This document shows positions 1-11,235 of a DNA stretch of 64,000 nucleotides, in pieces. The position numbers were made by a program, and so were the translations under genes. The first letter of the stretch is position 1. Each line of letters starts with the position of its first letter. The DNA is taken from the NCBI GenBank assembly GCA_000711775.1, contig ARYC01000482.1, positions 35,370 to 99,369 of the forward strand, read 5' to 3'. The notes beneath the pieces were generated by a model. That model was not told where the DNA came from and made no database searches. It worked only from the letters and a program-made list of their open reading frames with translations. Source of the stretch: Oxytricha trifallax (lineage: Eukaryota; Ciliophora; Spirotrichea; Sporadotrichida; Oxytrichidae).

Positions 1-470
1 TATAGTTTAAAAAGAGATACGCATGTCAGGAAACTTGCGATGAAACATCACAACTCGCTAGTCTAATGGAAAGTGTGCCCAATACTTCAAAGTCTTCGAG
101 TCGCAGAGGAAGTCAATATGAGCCTGAGAGAACTTTTATTTTATTGCAGGATGCGTTCAAGAACCAGAATCAAAATGCTAAACAGCTAGCATGCAGTGAT
201 ACCTAACAGTTGAGGCACTCTTACGTAATAACTTTGCTGTTGCTGCATAATTTAGTACAGGTTTGGCTTAGTCTATATTAATACTTGTACCATACCTAAG
301 CTTAAGCAGTAAATCTAAATATTACTCATCATAAATAGACCCTAAATTTCGCTAATTTCTATTTCTCATTTTGCAAATTGGCCTAATTTCTCTACTAACC
401 CCAATAAGACCCCAACTATACCCTACAAATCAAAGCACTTATAAACCTCACTAAGGGGTTTGGGGTTTTT
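1..470 (-). mobile_element. TBE transposon H, right-end fragment
   Basis: The window opens inside a TBE element. The stretch 20-130 resembles 38450-38560 of TBE B closely (shared 'ggaaacttgcgatgaaacat'), which is the N-terminal region of the minus-strand transposase. The element ends in a G-rich telomere-like repeat at 455-470, followed by ATT at 471-473, the usual TBE target. The left part lies outside the window. It abuts the 3' end of LRR copy I. Confidence 0.75.
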
Positions 471-539
471 ATTAAATAACACAATTAAAATGTTACATGT
501 ATAAAATTAAAAGACACAATTAAATTTATTATAAAAGCT

Positions 540-1690
540 TGTGCACCCTTTTCAGTAATATCATTCATTGATAAATCCAATATTTTCAATTGCCAAGTAA
601 AAGCGCCGAAAATATTTGTTAAAGTTGTATCACATATTTTGGAGGCTTCAATTTCTAATTCCTCTAGATTAATAATATTAAACTTACACTTCTACTAAAA
701 TAAAATGAGATCATATTTAAGTTTATAGGTTTACCAATGAAACCCGCTACTTATTTAGTGATAGCAACATCATTAAATCGAGATCTATTGCATTTGAGTA
801 CTTTTAATGAATAATTGTATTCAAATAACTCTTTAGCTTCAATTAATCCTTCATCTGTAAATTTATTGTATGAAATATCCAAATAAGTTAATTAATACTT
901 TTTGGGGGAAGTTCCCTACCCCAAAAAAGGTAGTCTCCTGCTCCATACATAAAAATTTATAATATTTATAAATTTCTCAAAATCTTTAACATCAATAATG
1001 ATTTAATAATTAGTAATCTATTATAAAATATTTTCTCTACCTTAATAATGAATTCAAAGTTCAATAAAAATCACATAAATTATGAATAAAAATCAATTAT
1101 TTTAGCATTGTATTTTTATTATTAATTTGATATAAATTAAGAATCTACTTTGATAATTATATATCATTAAAAGCTGTTTATTTAATTGAAAATAAAATTA
1201 AGAAAAAAATTATATATTTTTATTGCCAAACAATTAAAAATTTAATGTTTGGGAAGGGAACTTCCACATCCCAAACTTTTTATCTATCAAAATGGGAACT
1301 AGTTATTTTAAGAAATTGTTATCTAAATCGTTCCATGAGAGATTGAGATAAGTTAGATCATTAAGGTATTTTAAAGAGTCTAATGCTACCAATAAGTCAA
1401 AATAATAAATATAAAAATTAGAATCTTATTAAAAATCGAAATTATAGTAACCAAATAAAAAGTGATCACACAAAATTGGGTCTATAGGTTCAAAAATTGA
1501 GCTCATACCTATTAAACTAAATTTTGAAATTTTTTAGCAACTTTTAATCAAGGATTTTAGATAATTAAGGCTTTTCACATTAAATTTAGAATAATCAAAA
1601 GTTAAAACCTTCAAATTATCGTTAAACCGTAAATAAAATTTTCTGTTATGGCTAAGATTATCTTGGAACTATTGAATTGTAGATAAATAC
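540..1690 (-). CDS. LRR protein copy I, C-terminal leucine-rich-repeat segment
   Basis: Read on the minus strand with TAA/TAG as Gln, this encodes ribonuclease-inhibitor-like leucine-rich repeats. Recognisable pieces are 'NLKVLTFDYSKFNVKS' near 1590, 'DLTYLNLSWNDL' near 1350 and 'LTYLDISYNKFTDEG' near 870. The same order of motifs occurs at 15.3-16.3, 19.0-20.3 and 29.4-30.3 kb. Element M (903-1276) interrupts it. LRR domains bind proteins; the partner is unknown. The missing N-terminal part of this copy lies at 6.2-6.5 and 7.2-7.5 kb, beyond TBE A and palindrome P1, with its start codon at 11233 beyond TBE I. Whether it is a gene restored by DNA elimination or a pseudogene cannot be decided here. 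Confidence 0.5.
903..1276. mobile_element. Small inverted-repeat element M, copy 1
   Basis: An AT-rich insertion of about 370 bp inside the LRR segment of copy I. Its ends are imperfect inverted repeats: 'tttgggggaagttccct' on the left and 'gggaacttccacatcccaaa' on the right. Copy II lacks it at the corresponding place. A relative sits at 19256-19656 in LRR copy III. No coding capacity is seen, so it is probably a non-autonomous MITE. Confidence 0.55.
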
Positions 1691-1989
1691 AATATAAAAT
1701 GAAAAATATAATAAATAAATTGGGATAGTTTCTTATGCCCTTGCAATTTCCCGCCTCCAGAATTATTCTAATAAAATTTCAAATTTATATAATTTAGTGA
1801 TAAAATACAAAAAATATTTTAATTTTTAAAGATTTATATTACCTTAACCAATCGTAAAAATATATATTAATTTTTAAAATATTAGTTTTCAATGTTTATA
1901 TTTATTTATCCCTTGATTCATATTATTTTTAAAACTATCCTATTCTTAGAGTCTTTACATATAATTAAGATATTACATGTCCCAATATA

Positions 1990-2389
1990 AATATTGTAGG
2001 AATAAATCTAATTTTGGGAAATTAAATAAGTAAATATTAATTTAAATTCGTGGCTGTTAACTTTTTGGAGGCCTGAACAATATAGTACTTGCTCGATAGA
2101 GAATTAAAATCAGCTGGAATTTACTTTTGGCGGTACCCTCTATCGCATTCCTTAAGCGAGATAACGCGAGTTTAATTTCTGGTGATTTGTTTAGTAAATA
2201 TTAATGTCAAAATTAAACTCGCGTTATCTCGCTTCAGGAATGCGATAGAGGGTACTGCCAAAAGTAAATTCCAGCTGATTTTAATTCTCTATCTAGCAAG
2301 TACTATATTGTTCAGGCCTCCACGAATTTAAATTAATATTTACTTATTTATTATTTAATTTTCCAAATCAAATGTATTCCAACAATATT
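1990..2389. repeat. Long palindrome P1 (P family)
   Basis: Two arms of about 180 bp, nearly exact reverse complements, separated by a short spacer near 2190-2205. Ends read 'attgtaggaata' and 'tattccaacaat'. Arm core motifs are 'ggcggtaccctctatcgcat' and 'aagcgagataacgcgag'. The right arm has lost the 'gttaactgccac' segment present in the other copies. No ORF. Same family as P2-P5. Confidence 0.85.
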
Positions 2390-3509
2390 GATGTCCTATT
2401 TGAAAATTTTTAAGAAATATTTAAATATTAAATAATTGTATGTAAAGTGTAGAAAATTTATTTTATAAATATATATATTTTTAGGTAGAAAAAATCTCTC
2501 ACCCTATAAAAATTATTAAGAATATCTTATTTTTAATTTTTACCTTTTAAAAAAGAGAATTTAATTTACAAAATTATTTCTAAATGAATATTTACTCTAT
2601 TTTTTTTAGCAAAAATAAAAATTTTTTGTTCAAAATTATTATGGAAAGTCTTTAATAAATAAAATCACCTCTATAAGAAATTTATAATAAACTATGTAAA
2701 AGAATAATTATTATAAAAATCATTGTACTACAATTTTAATATAAATACATCATCCTTCAACTATGATAAAATTTTTTATTTTTAATAATTCTTATCATTT
2801 ATAATATAATATGAAAAATCTATTAATAAGAAATTAATAAATCATTAATCATTAAGAAATTATATTTAAATATATAAAATCAAAGTAGGAACACAATTAT
2901 TATGGGAAATGAATATAAATTTAAATTTGTTAAATATCTTAATTTTTTTAAAAGAAAATATCTCCAATCCTGTCTTCATTATACTCTCTGGATTGCGATT
3001 AAAAATGAAACTGTGGTTGTTGCAGATTCAAGAGTTTTATCTTATTATCTATGAAAGAAAATTGATTGGGTTATTATTGGAAAGTCTCAGGAATACTTAT
3101 ATATCAAATTGGGCTAATATTGAGGGATCCAAGAGTTGATTTAGATTTAAATTTAGAAATTTGAAAATCAAATGCATTCAAACCCCAAACCCTTCAGTAG
3201 TTTGATTGAGATTTGTATTTATAAAGAAAACTTTAAGTTCATACTTTATTAGGGTTTTAATAGGGTGAATGTAGGAGATTAGAGTATAAATTTAATGTAT
3301 ATTAGTGTATAAATGGAAGGTAAGGGGAAAATTTATGACATCAAGAATATAGATATGCTGTTATATTTAGTTTATTGCTATGGACATGATGATTATAGTT
3401 AATATTTATCAACTTTCTATAATCATATGATACCTTATAAGTATTAACAGCATCATATTGAATATCTTATTAATGATAAGACTCTTAAATACTGGCTTAT
3501 TTCTCTCTG

Positions 3510-3965
3510 GCCTAAAGAGCTGTGATGTTTCATCGCCAATTTCCTGAGCTTCACATCTCTGCTTAATCTATTGTGAACATATATAAAAAGAACGGAATAT
3601 CTTACAAGACAGTCAATCGCATTAAGAGAGTGATTGACTTTAATATTCCATTTTATAAGGATAATTTAAATTATATATTCGATTAAATGCAGAGGTCTTA
3701 AGAGCATAATATAAAGTTCATTCACGCTGATGAGGCAGTATTTACATTCAATACCTTTATTTCATGGTCTTGGTACAAGAGGTATAGTAATATAGAAGTC
3801 AATGACTTAAAAGTTAAGGTGTAAACTTATACTATTCTTGGTGGAATAATTGAAGATAGTGCCTTTTAGACTTATGTTATCTATTATTTCGAATTTAAAA
3901 GATTTGAAAGATATAAAATTTTTTATAAATTTTTGAATATACATTTTTCATATAAACTCATATAT
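3510..3965 (+). pseudogene. TBE A transposase fragment (IS630/Tc1/mariner-type DDE)
   Basis: Read with TAA/TAG as Gln, this gives the start of the catalytic core: 'FIHADEAVFTFNTFI' at about 3719-3763, where the D of HADEAVF is the first catalytic aspartate, followed by 'SWYKRYSNIEVNDLKVKV' and 'TYTILGGIIEDSAFQ'. The frame is cut off by the foldback at 3970. The second and third acidic residues (DNLSVHKTK and FNGIE in TBE C) are absent. TBE transposases are known to take part in developmental DNA elimination in Oxytricha. This copy is a relic. Confidence 0.7.
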
Positions 3966-3969
3966 AATT

Positions 3970-4930
3970 GTTCTGACCGAGACCCTCCTACTCCCTCCCC
4001 CTCAACCGAGACCCCCCCTCCCTCCCTCAAACTGAGAATCCCCTTTTATTATAGTTTTTTTATGAATTTATTTTTTACTCAGAATAAATTTCTTGCCCTT
4101 CGGGCAGATATTACTATTAAAAATATATTTTGATAAGTTCCACTTCGTCCGTCGACTTTTTTTAGAACATACTCCCATAGGGAAATATTTATAATAAGGT
4201 TTAATTTTGACTATCATGATTAATAATATGATTTAATTGATAAACATAAATTTGAATTCAAAATTTTTTATAACTTAAATCACTTACACTCTACTATATA
4301 GTAAAAATTAATATAAAAATTTTTCCTATTATTTTTAACTTCATTTAAATATAAAAACTTTTATTATTATTACTTATTTAGTTAATTACTATTAAAATCT
4401 TATTTTATTCATATATATATTTAAATGGTAATCTTAAACATAAAAAATTGTCTTTAAGTTTTAAATAAACTAAGCTTAAGAAATAAGATTTTAATAGTAA
4501 TTAACTAAATTAGTAATAATAATAAAAGTTTTTATATTTAAATGAAGTTAAAAATAATAGGAAAAATTTTTATATTAATTTTTACTATATAGTAGAGTGT
4601 AAGTGATTTAAGTTATAAAAAATTTTGAATTCAAATTTATGTTTATCAATTAAATCATATTATTAATCATGATAGTCAAAATTAAACCTTATTATAAATA
4701 TTTCCCTAAGGGAGTATGTTCTAAAAAAAGTCGACGGATGAAGTGGAACTTGTCAAAATATATTTTTAATATAGTAATATCTGCCCGAAGGGCAAGAAAT
4801 TTATTCTGAGTAAAAAATAAATTCATAAAAAAACTATAATAAAAGGGGATTCTCAGTTTGACGGAGGGAGGGGTCTCGGTTGAGGGGAGGAGGGGGGTCC
4901 GCGAGGAGGAGGGGGGGTCTCAGTCAGAAC
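3970..4930. repeat. Foldback element with C/T-rich ends
   Basis: Two arms of about 440 bp (3970-4410 and 4484-4930), nearly perfect reverse complements, around a 70-bp loop. The outermost 16 bases are 'gttctgaccgagaccc' and 'gggtctcagtcagaac'. Inside each end is a strand-biased C/T (or G/A) tract with repeated 'accgagaccc'-like units. Flanking 'atataatt' and 'atataata' look like an 8-bp target duplication. There is no ORF. It interrupts the TBE A transposase. Confidence 0.8.
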
Positions 4931-5094
4931 ATATAATAATAGGAAGATTCTATTAATAAATTTAAATTATCAATTAACAATACAAATATTAGTATTGTAA
5001 ATCCATAAATTTCAAGAAAGATGCAGATTGAGACTTCAAAGATTAATATTTGATATGAAATAGAATATGTTAAAGAGTGGCTAGGGGTTGGAGA

Positions 5095-5112
5095 GGGTAT
5101 CTCGGTTAGAAC
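5095..5112. repeat. Stray end of the foldback family
   Basis: The bases 'gggtatctcggttagaac' match the terminal 'gggtctcagtcagaac' of the 3970-4930 foldback, with no matching left end nearby. It is probably a solo-end relic inside TBE A. Confidence 0.4.
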
Positions 5113-5333
5113 AGATAATCATTAAGCATTACCACATAGAGGTCGATATATTAGATAAATTAAAGTTTGATAAGAGAAATAAATTAGAAAATTGCATCAT
5201 AATGCCAAAGTATTGTTTGAGTGAATAGTAATAAAAACATCTTTAATAAGTAATTACTTACATAACATTGAAACCTTAACCCATTAACAAATCCTTAAAA
5301 ATTCTTATAAAGTATGCTTTATAGTCTACTTAT

Positions 5334-5758
5334 ATTATTGTAGGAATACATTTGATTTGGGAAAATAAATTATAATTAAATTAATCAAAATTAAAATTTG
5401 TGGCAGTTAACTTTCTGGAAACCTAGACAATATGGTACTTGTTCGATAGAGAATTCAAAATTAGCTGGACTTTACTATTGGCGGTACCCCTCTATTGCAT
5501 CCCCAAAGCGAGTTAAAACGACTTTAATTTTTGGTGATTTGTTTAGTTGATTTTAATGCAGAAATTAAAGTCGTGTTAACTCGCTCTGGGGATGCAATAG
5601 AGGGGTACGGCCAATAGTAAAGTCCAGCTAATTTTGAATTCTCTATCGAACAAGTACCATATTGTCTATGTTTCCAGAAAGTTAACTGCCACAAATTTTA
5701 ATTTTGATTAATTTAATTATAATTTATTTTCCCAAATCAAATGTATTCCTACAATAAT
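5334..5758. repeat. Long palindrome P2 (P family)
   Basis: The best-preserved P copy. Ends are 'ttgtaggaatacatttgatt' and its reverse complement, and the arms are about 200 bp. The core 'ggcggtacccctctattgca' is followed by 'agcgagttaa'. The centre is near 5545. Arms match each other almost throughout but differ from P1 at many sites. Inserted within TBE A, 40 bp from its right end. Confidence 0.88.
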
Positions 5759-5801
5759 AAAAATCATAATTAGACTAATGAAGGAGTTTTGGGGTTTTAT
5801 T

Positions 5802-6220
5802 CCTACAATAATAAAAATCAAAAATATTACAAACTTATCTAATATAAAAGCAAGATATCATTTATTTGTAGAAATAAAATTGAACAATTAAATTTTATAT
5901 AAATATAAAAATTGAAGAAATTTCAATTTAAATATGTAAACACTTATTAATATAGTTAAATAATTGAGGATTGTGGAAATATAAAAACAAATTTTATAGT
6001 TTAGTTTAGTAATTTTGATTTTTGTAACCTTAATTCCAATCCTAAATTATCATAGTTTATCAATGAGTATGTAGCATATATAAATTTAAGTCAATTCAAT
6101 CAATATGTTAAATAAGATTAAATGGCTTGCTTTTAATAATAAATATTTTTAATTTTTTTATTTATATTAATGATTCTGAATAAATTTTTTTAAAATATAA
6201 TGGATAAAAATCTTCATCAG
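5802..6220. other. AT-rich stretch with no recognisable gene
   Basis: Between the right end of TBE A and the next LRR copy I segment. Read on both strands with TGA as the only stop, I see no convincing coding motif. It may be spacer or IES within copy I. Confidence 0.5.
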
Positions 6221-6224
6221 ATAA

Positions 6225-6480
6225 TAAGGGGAAAATTTTTAATAATAAGTTTTCTAAATAATTGTTAAAGAACCATCCATTTCTCTTTGATAAAAAAATC
6301 CAATCAGTTGTTCTAAAAATTCTTAAGAATTCTAAAAGAACATAATTTCTTAAGCTGTTAATTCATTTTCTTAGCTTATCTCACAAATCTTATTGATTTA
6401 ATTAGAAATTTGAATATATGTGTTTTATTAAATTTCTTATTTTTCTGTATAAAATCTTAACTTTACTTTGTCATATTCAA
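6225..6480 (-). CDS. LRR protein copy I, middle segment
   Basis: Minus-strand reading gives 'NKICEISQENELTAQEI' and 'FLEQLIGFFYQREMDGS', matching 'NKICELSQQNAIVTREI' and 'ILEQLIGYFYYQEMNDS' of copy II at 16.73-16.95 kb. This region lies N-terminal to the LRR part in the intact copy and has no domain I can name. Here it is separated from its LRR part by TBE A and palindrome P1. Confidence 0.5.
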
Positions 6481-7194
6481 TCTTTTCTTGCTTTAGCACA
6501 CATTACATAATCTATGTTTAAGTTTAATCAATTTATTAAGGAATTGAAGAATAGAGATTTCGGGTAAACCCTATGGGGCAGCTATTATTTTTTTCAAAAC
6601 CATAAGAAACCATCTACAAATCATAAAACATCTATAACTCATAAACAACTCTTTGAGTTGGTGTTAAATTTGATTAAAAAATGTTTATATCACCTATTTT
6701 ATGGCGTCTCTTTATATTAGCCATTATATAGGAATAAATTTAAATAAAATATGACTAATTATTCAAGAAAAAATACCATTATTTTTTTATTATACTAATA
6801 AATATTAAGATTTTTTGGAAAATCAATTATAATTTAAATATATTATGCAATTTTGTTAAATATAACTTTATCAAATAAATAAGAGTTCATATTTTTATTA
6901 TATATGATTTTAAATAAATCATATGAGTTAGTCTTATATTTTTAAATATAATGGTAATTTTAAATAGTAAAATTAGTCATATTTCATTTAATCTATTGCT
7001 ATAAAAGCTTAGTTAATATCAAAGAGATCCTATAAAATAGCATTCAGAGACTTCTAAAAATTTCATCACACTCCCATTTAAAGTGTTAAATGTCACAGAT
7101 TGTGATGTTTATGATTTTCGCATAGTTTTTTTTTCAAAAATAAAATAAGAAGGATTAACGGCCTAAGAGGCTATAACCGAAATTTGAATTTATA

Positions 7195-7521
7195 TAGAGT
7201 GTATACTTAAAGCATCAAGAAAAATAATCTATTAGCTTTAATTTAGAGAGAACTCTAAATTATTTTAATTCTCTATCTTGAGAAAAATTGTTATATCTAC
7301 TTTTAGTTTACATTAAAAGTTCAGGATTCAAACAGAAACTTAATCTTTAAAACCCTCCTAAAATTGTATCGTAATGTTTTTAAAGAAATTATTTGGATTT
7401 TGTATTCAAAGATCGAAGTAATATAACTGCTTAGTAATTGTGCTTGCAGGTATATCTTAAAATTTAATTTGTAGAATTCAGGCTCTTTAGTTAAATGAAC
7501 CAAGAATCTTAGCTTTCTATT
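7195..7521 (-). CDS. LRR protein copy I, N-terminal segment interrupted by TBE I
   Basis: Aligns with the N-terminal regions at 17.1-17.4, 27.5-27.7 and 48.2-48.6 kb. The likely ATG is at 11233-11235, on the other side of TBE I. Removing 7522-11224 plus one ATT joins it in frame as 'MEKIESQDSWFIQLKS', which matches 'MESRPSWLTPQLKS' of copy IV. The frame continues through 'AVILLRSLNTKSKQFLQKHY' to a TGA near 7320. The stop could be decay or an IES boundary. Function unknown. Confidence 0.5.
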
Positions 7522-7699
7522 CAAAACCCCTAAACCCCTTCTGAAGTTTGATTGAGTTTTTATAGGGTTTATAGTTTAATTATTAGTAATTTAAATGAGT
7601 GTATGCGAGATCTGAGGTCTGTTTATGACAATGAATATAAAGATTTATAATTTAAGTTTCGTTATGGATGTGATGACTATATTGATAAACTCAAGCCTA

Positions 7700-8570
7700 T
7701 ACTTATTAACTCGTTAATAGTATATTCCCTAAACTTTTGCAGATATTAGATCTCACAGCATTAAATTCAAACAGATAGCATCTTAATTCTAAGACTAAAT
7801 GATCATTAAAATTCAAGTAGCATTAATTTGATTAAGACACTTGAACACTATACACTAAGCTCATTTTTCTCAAGCATAAAGAACTTTGATGTTTCGTCGA
7901 CGATTCCTGAGCTTCATATGTCTGTTAAATTAATGGATAGCCTATAAAAAAGAATGGAATATCTTACAAAATAGTAAATGTATTTAGAAAGTGATTGAAT
8001 TTTGTTTTTTCATTTTATAACATTAATTTGAATTATATAAATGATTAAATGTAGAAGCTTAAGAGCATAATGTTAAATTTATACTTACTAGTGAGGCTGT
8101 GTTAATATTAAATACCTCTATATCTATGCATTATACAAGAGGTACAATAAAATAAAATTTTAAGAATAAAAGGTTATGGTTTAAACTCATGCTATTCTTG
8201 GTGGAATAAGCGAAAATAATGGGCTAGAGCCTTATCTTATCCATTCTTGCTCAATAAAGTTTGAATGATACATAAAGTTCTTATAATAATTAAGAGATAA
8301 GTACGCCGATTAAGGGATTATTCTGTTCAATGATAATTTATCAGTTTAAAAACCAAAGACTTAAGGAAGAAATATGAAAGACTAAATATAAAACCCGTAT
8401 TTAATGGTCCTACAGTCCTCATTTCAATAGAATTGATATATAACGGGGTTTATTGAGAGCCATTACAACAAACTTCTTGTCTATCATTTCATGCACGATA
8501 TTAAGATAGATACAGTAAATTATATAAAGTGCAGAGAATAGCGATAAGAAAGGCCTGAGTGGGAGATTTG
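7700..8570 (+). pseudogene. TBE I transposase, degraded
   Basis: The block 'THAILGGISENNGLEPYLIH' lies near 8190-8250, and 'FNDNLSV' followed by 'KTKDLRKKYERLNIKPVFN' at about 8325-8405 carries the second catalytic aspartate. The first core motif has decayed (T-SEAVL instead of HADEAVF near 8090). The third acidic position is weak, 'FNRIDIQRG' against 'FNGIEFYWG' in TBE C. Several frame changes are needed, so it is unlikely to be active. Family: TBE 42-kDa transposase, DDE type of the Tc1/mariner-IS630 group. Confidence 0.65.
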
Positions 8571-8599
8571 AGGGTTATAATAAATTATAGATTTAACGA

Positions 8600-9440
8600 A
8601 CTAATAAGCTTACATATTTAATGAGTTCTTTAAGGATTTGGGTGCTCTTTCGTATTTACTTTTTATGGTTTACTTGGGCCCATATTTTTTCTCTTTGTGC
8701 CATCACCTGCAGCTATTTCATCTCATCAGGTTTTATAAATCCTTATAAATTCTCTTACTATGTTCATGCTTTACTTAAAACTTTCTTTCTCTGTTAATTT
8801 GTTGCACATTTTCATCAAGTAACTGCATACCTGCCTTTTATAAATCTGTAAAAATCTAAGCTTACTTAAGATAAATTTAAGCTTCTGTAAATAGTATAGT
8901 AAGGTGCCATTTTTTTATCCTTGATTTTCATAAATTAAATAGTGATGATATAACGTTTATTATGAGCTTCTTAATTTACTTCTATTAAGTATTCGGGTTT
9001 TAGAATTCTAAAAACACCAAAGTATAAGTTTCTCTATGGCAGCTTATTAAAGAGTTGAAGCTTTAATATAAGGTAAACAGCAACATCCGGATTAGTCATT
9101 GCAACATCTTATAAATTTTTAACATAGATTTCAGGATAAAAATAAATTTCAATAATCCTAATTTCATTAATCTTGAAAGCTTGTTCTCTTTACTTAGTAA
9201 GGCTTTAAGAATGAGTTTTTTCGTTCCTTCTTAACTATGTAAGTAGAGACCAACTATAACAATCAAGGTAGTTATAGATGAGAACTTACCTTGCAATACG
9301 AGGTATCTGTAGAGCTCCTCTTAACTTCGAAGTTTCCCTATTAGATCTTCTTGAGATTAAATTCTCTTCATAGCATCATTAATAGACTCAGTCTTGCTTT
9401 CTCTTTTAAAATGCTAATGAAATTCATGATATCTACTCTA
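8600..9440 (-). pseudogene. TBE small ORF (22-kDa type) in TBE I
   Basis: On the minus strand, 'ESINDAMKRIQSQEDLI' and 'LRSQEELYRYL' near 9290-9390 match 'METMNDALKRVQAQELIQ' of TBE C at 41.93 kb and 'QEDLYRYL' of TBE B. Downstream the frame is degraded. TBE elements are known to carry such an ORF of unclear function between the transposase and the zinc-finger/kinase gene. The position here fits. Confidence 0.5.
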
Positions 9441-9879
9441 AATTTATTAGATTTTTACTATTAAATATGGAGGACCTACTAGATCTCAACCTTGAAAAGA
9501 TATGCAGGAAAGCATTGAGAAACCTGCTCCTAGCTTCACAGATTTATTTCCACTTTTATCAAACGATCTCCATTAAAATACTCCTAATAGTGTTTAATGA
9601 TATTAATAGATCCTCCAAATTAAATTCAATCTTGATTTGTAGGACCTCCTAATGAAAAATTTCTTTAGTAGCATTTCAATATAAAAAATTAAAAATTTAC
9701 TCATAAAATATAACAACTTACATCTTAATGGTGATTAAATTTCTTAATCTTACCGAAAAATTACAAGAGTGTCTTATACTTTAATATTATAGTATACCTA
9801 GTTGAACTATATAATAATAAAAATAAAAATATTAGCAAAGTAAAATGAGCGCTGACTTTTTGAGAAGAGCGGCATTATT

Positions 9880-10850
9880 TAGGTATTATCAATTAAATTA
9901 ATATTCCAGCTTCCAAAGAGTAGAGACCAAAGACGCTAATACTCAGTAGGAACTTCCCTAAAACTTTGACTAAATAGCTTGGAGATTCAATTATAAACTA
10001 ATAAAGTTGTCATCAAAGGAAAGAGCAAAGTGTGGAGAAAGTTAAACAGCATGCCTTAGAGCTTTATTTTTACCATCTGAAGTTGACTCTTAAAGCAAAA
10101 AGTGCAATATAGTTTTCTTCTACAAGCCAAATTACAAAAGACTCTTGAAGAACAACGATTTGTCTAGGCTATATCATTTGCATAAATGGAGAATGACAAC
10201 TTCATTTGTGAGATTTGTGAGAAATCATATTTTTTTTACAAAAGATCTCAAATCACCTTAAATGAAAAAGAATCAAATTTTGATTTTATTCATTAACCTA
10301 CAAGAAAATCCCATAAAACGTAGATAAAAAAATAAAGTCAGTCTCTTTAGGGTAGTCTAATAAATAAATCAGTCAAGAACCTCCTAGTCTTAGATGTCAA
10401 CAAAATTATGATATAAATTGAGGATGAAGATTACTGTTTTAAAAATTATTGACATAGATTCTTGTCTGGAAAGCAATATCACTCTAGATGATAAATTAAT
10501 GTTTAGAATTTTCACAGATGACTAATTCGCTTCGTTATTTAAACAAATCAACTACTTTCTTGCTGATGACAATTTCTAAATAGAATTTTCTTATTAAATA
10601 TTACGCTTAAATTTAGTAAAATTTAAAGAGTACAGGCACATTATCAATCTTGATGTCATTTTACTTTAAGATAATCATGTATCATTTAGGCTTCTTCTTC
10701 TTGAAAAGACTTACAGAAAGTTTTTATCTGACAATAGATGCCTAAGGTAAATTGGCTTGATATTACAGAAGATAGTTGGGGAATAGAAGAGCATCACAAA
10801 CTAGATTAAGTTAATAGATATTTAATGCAATAATATATATATATATTGAA
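9880..10850 (+). pseudogene. TBE zinc-finger/kinase-type ORF in TBE I, degraded
   Basis: The plus strand at about 10180-10270 reads 'MENDNFICEICEKSYFFYKR', keeping a C-x2-C pair like the first half of a C2H2 finger; the histidines are not convincing. Downstream there is a long frame rich in Ile, Leu and Asp up to about 10700. I do not find the HRD-like and DFG-like motifs seen in TBE B and C, so the kinase half is either decayed or replaced. The position in the element matches the third TBE gene. Confidence 0.4.
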
Positions 10851-11235
10851 GGATTTTTTTTATCTCTTAGAGTCTATATTATTTATTTCAACAGTACTAC
10901 AATCCCCGTCATGAAATGCACAATGCACTCCAGGATATTTCCAAGAGAGAGAGTAGATTCGAGAGACTGAGACATTGCTTGAGATATAAGTGTTTTAAGA
11001 GCAATAATAATAGAGAGTGATTTGCAAAGAACGATTAGAATTACACATTACTTTAAGGTTATTTTTTATGTGAAATATTTAGAAATCTCGCTTGTTTTAC
11101 TCAATTAAATACTTTTATATTTAAGCTATAAACCCATATATAAACCCTAATAAAGTATGCGTTAATACATCATTTTAGCAATCAAAAATTCAATCAAACT
11201 TCTGTAGGTGTTTTTGGGTTTATGATTTTTTCCAT

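Larger units (their letters stand above)
3179..5798 (+). mobile_element. TBE transposon A, internally deleted and invaded
   Basis: The left end is 'caaaccccaaacccttcagt' after ATT (3176-3178); the right end is 'ggagttttggggtttt' before ATT (5799-5801), so a 3-bp ATT target duplication is present. A plus-strand transposase fragment occupies 3510-3965. A 961-bp foldback (3970-4930) and palindrome P2 (5334-5758) are inserted inside. Only about 1.2 kb of TBE sequence is left of the roughly 4 kb seen in TBE B. The small ORF and zinc-finger/kinase ORF are missing. Confidence 0.8.
7522..11224 (+). mobile_element. TBE transposon I, about 3.7 kb
   Basis: The left end is 'caaaacccctaaaccccttc' after ATT (7519-7521); the right end is 'ggtgtttttgggtttatg' before ATT (11225-11227). 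Gene order, inverted relative to TBE B and C, is transposase (+) 7700-8570, small ORF (-) about 8600-9440, zinc-finger ORF (+) about 9880-10850. All three carry frameshifts. Inserted a few codons into the LRR copy I reading frame. Confidence 0.82.

Noticed and set aside
449-470. G4T3/G4T4-like repeats here and at 5785, 24950, 26930, 34875, 38880, 39275 and 43825 as real telomeres
   Set aside because: They are 15-20 bp long, paired inward-facing, and flanked by ANT target duplications, so they are TBE terminal repeats and not chromosome ends.
2909-3139. 76-codon ORF on the plus strand before TBE A
   Set aside because: Ile/Leu/Lys-rich with no motif; lies in spacer between P1 and TBE A and has no counterpart in other copies.
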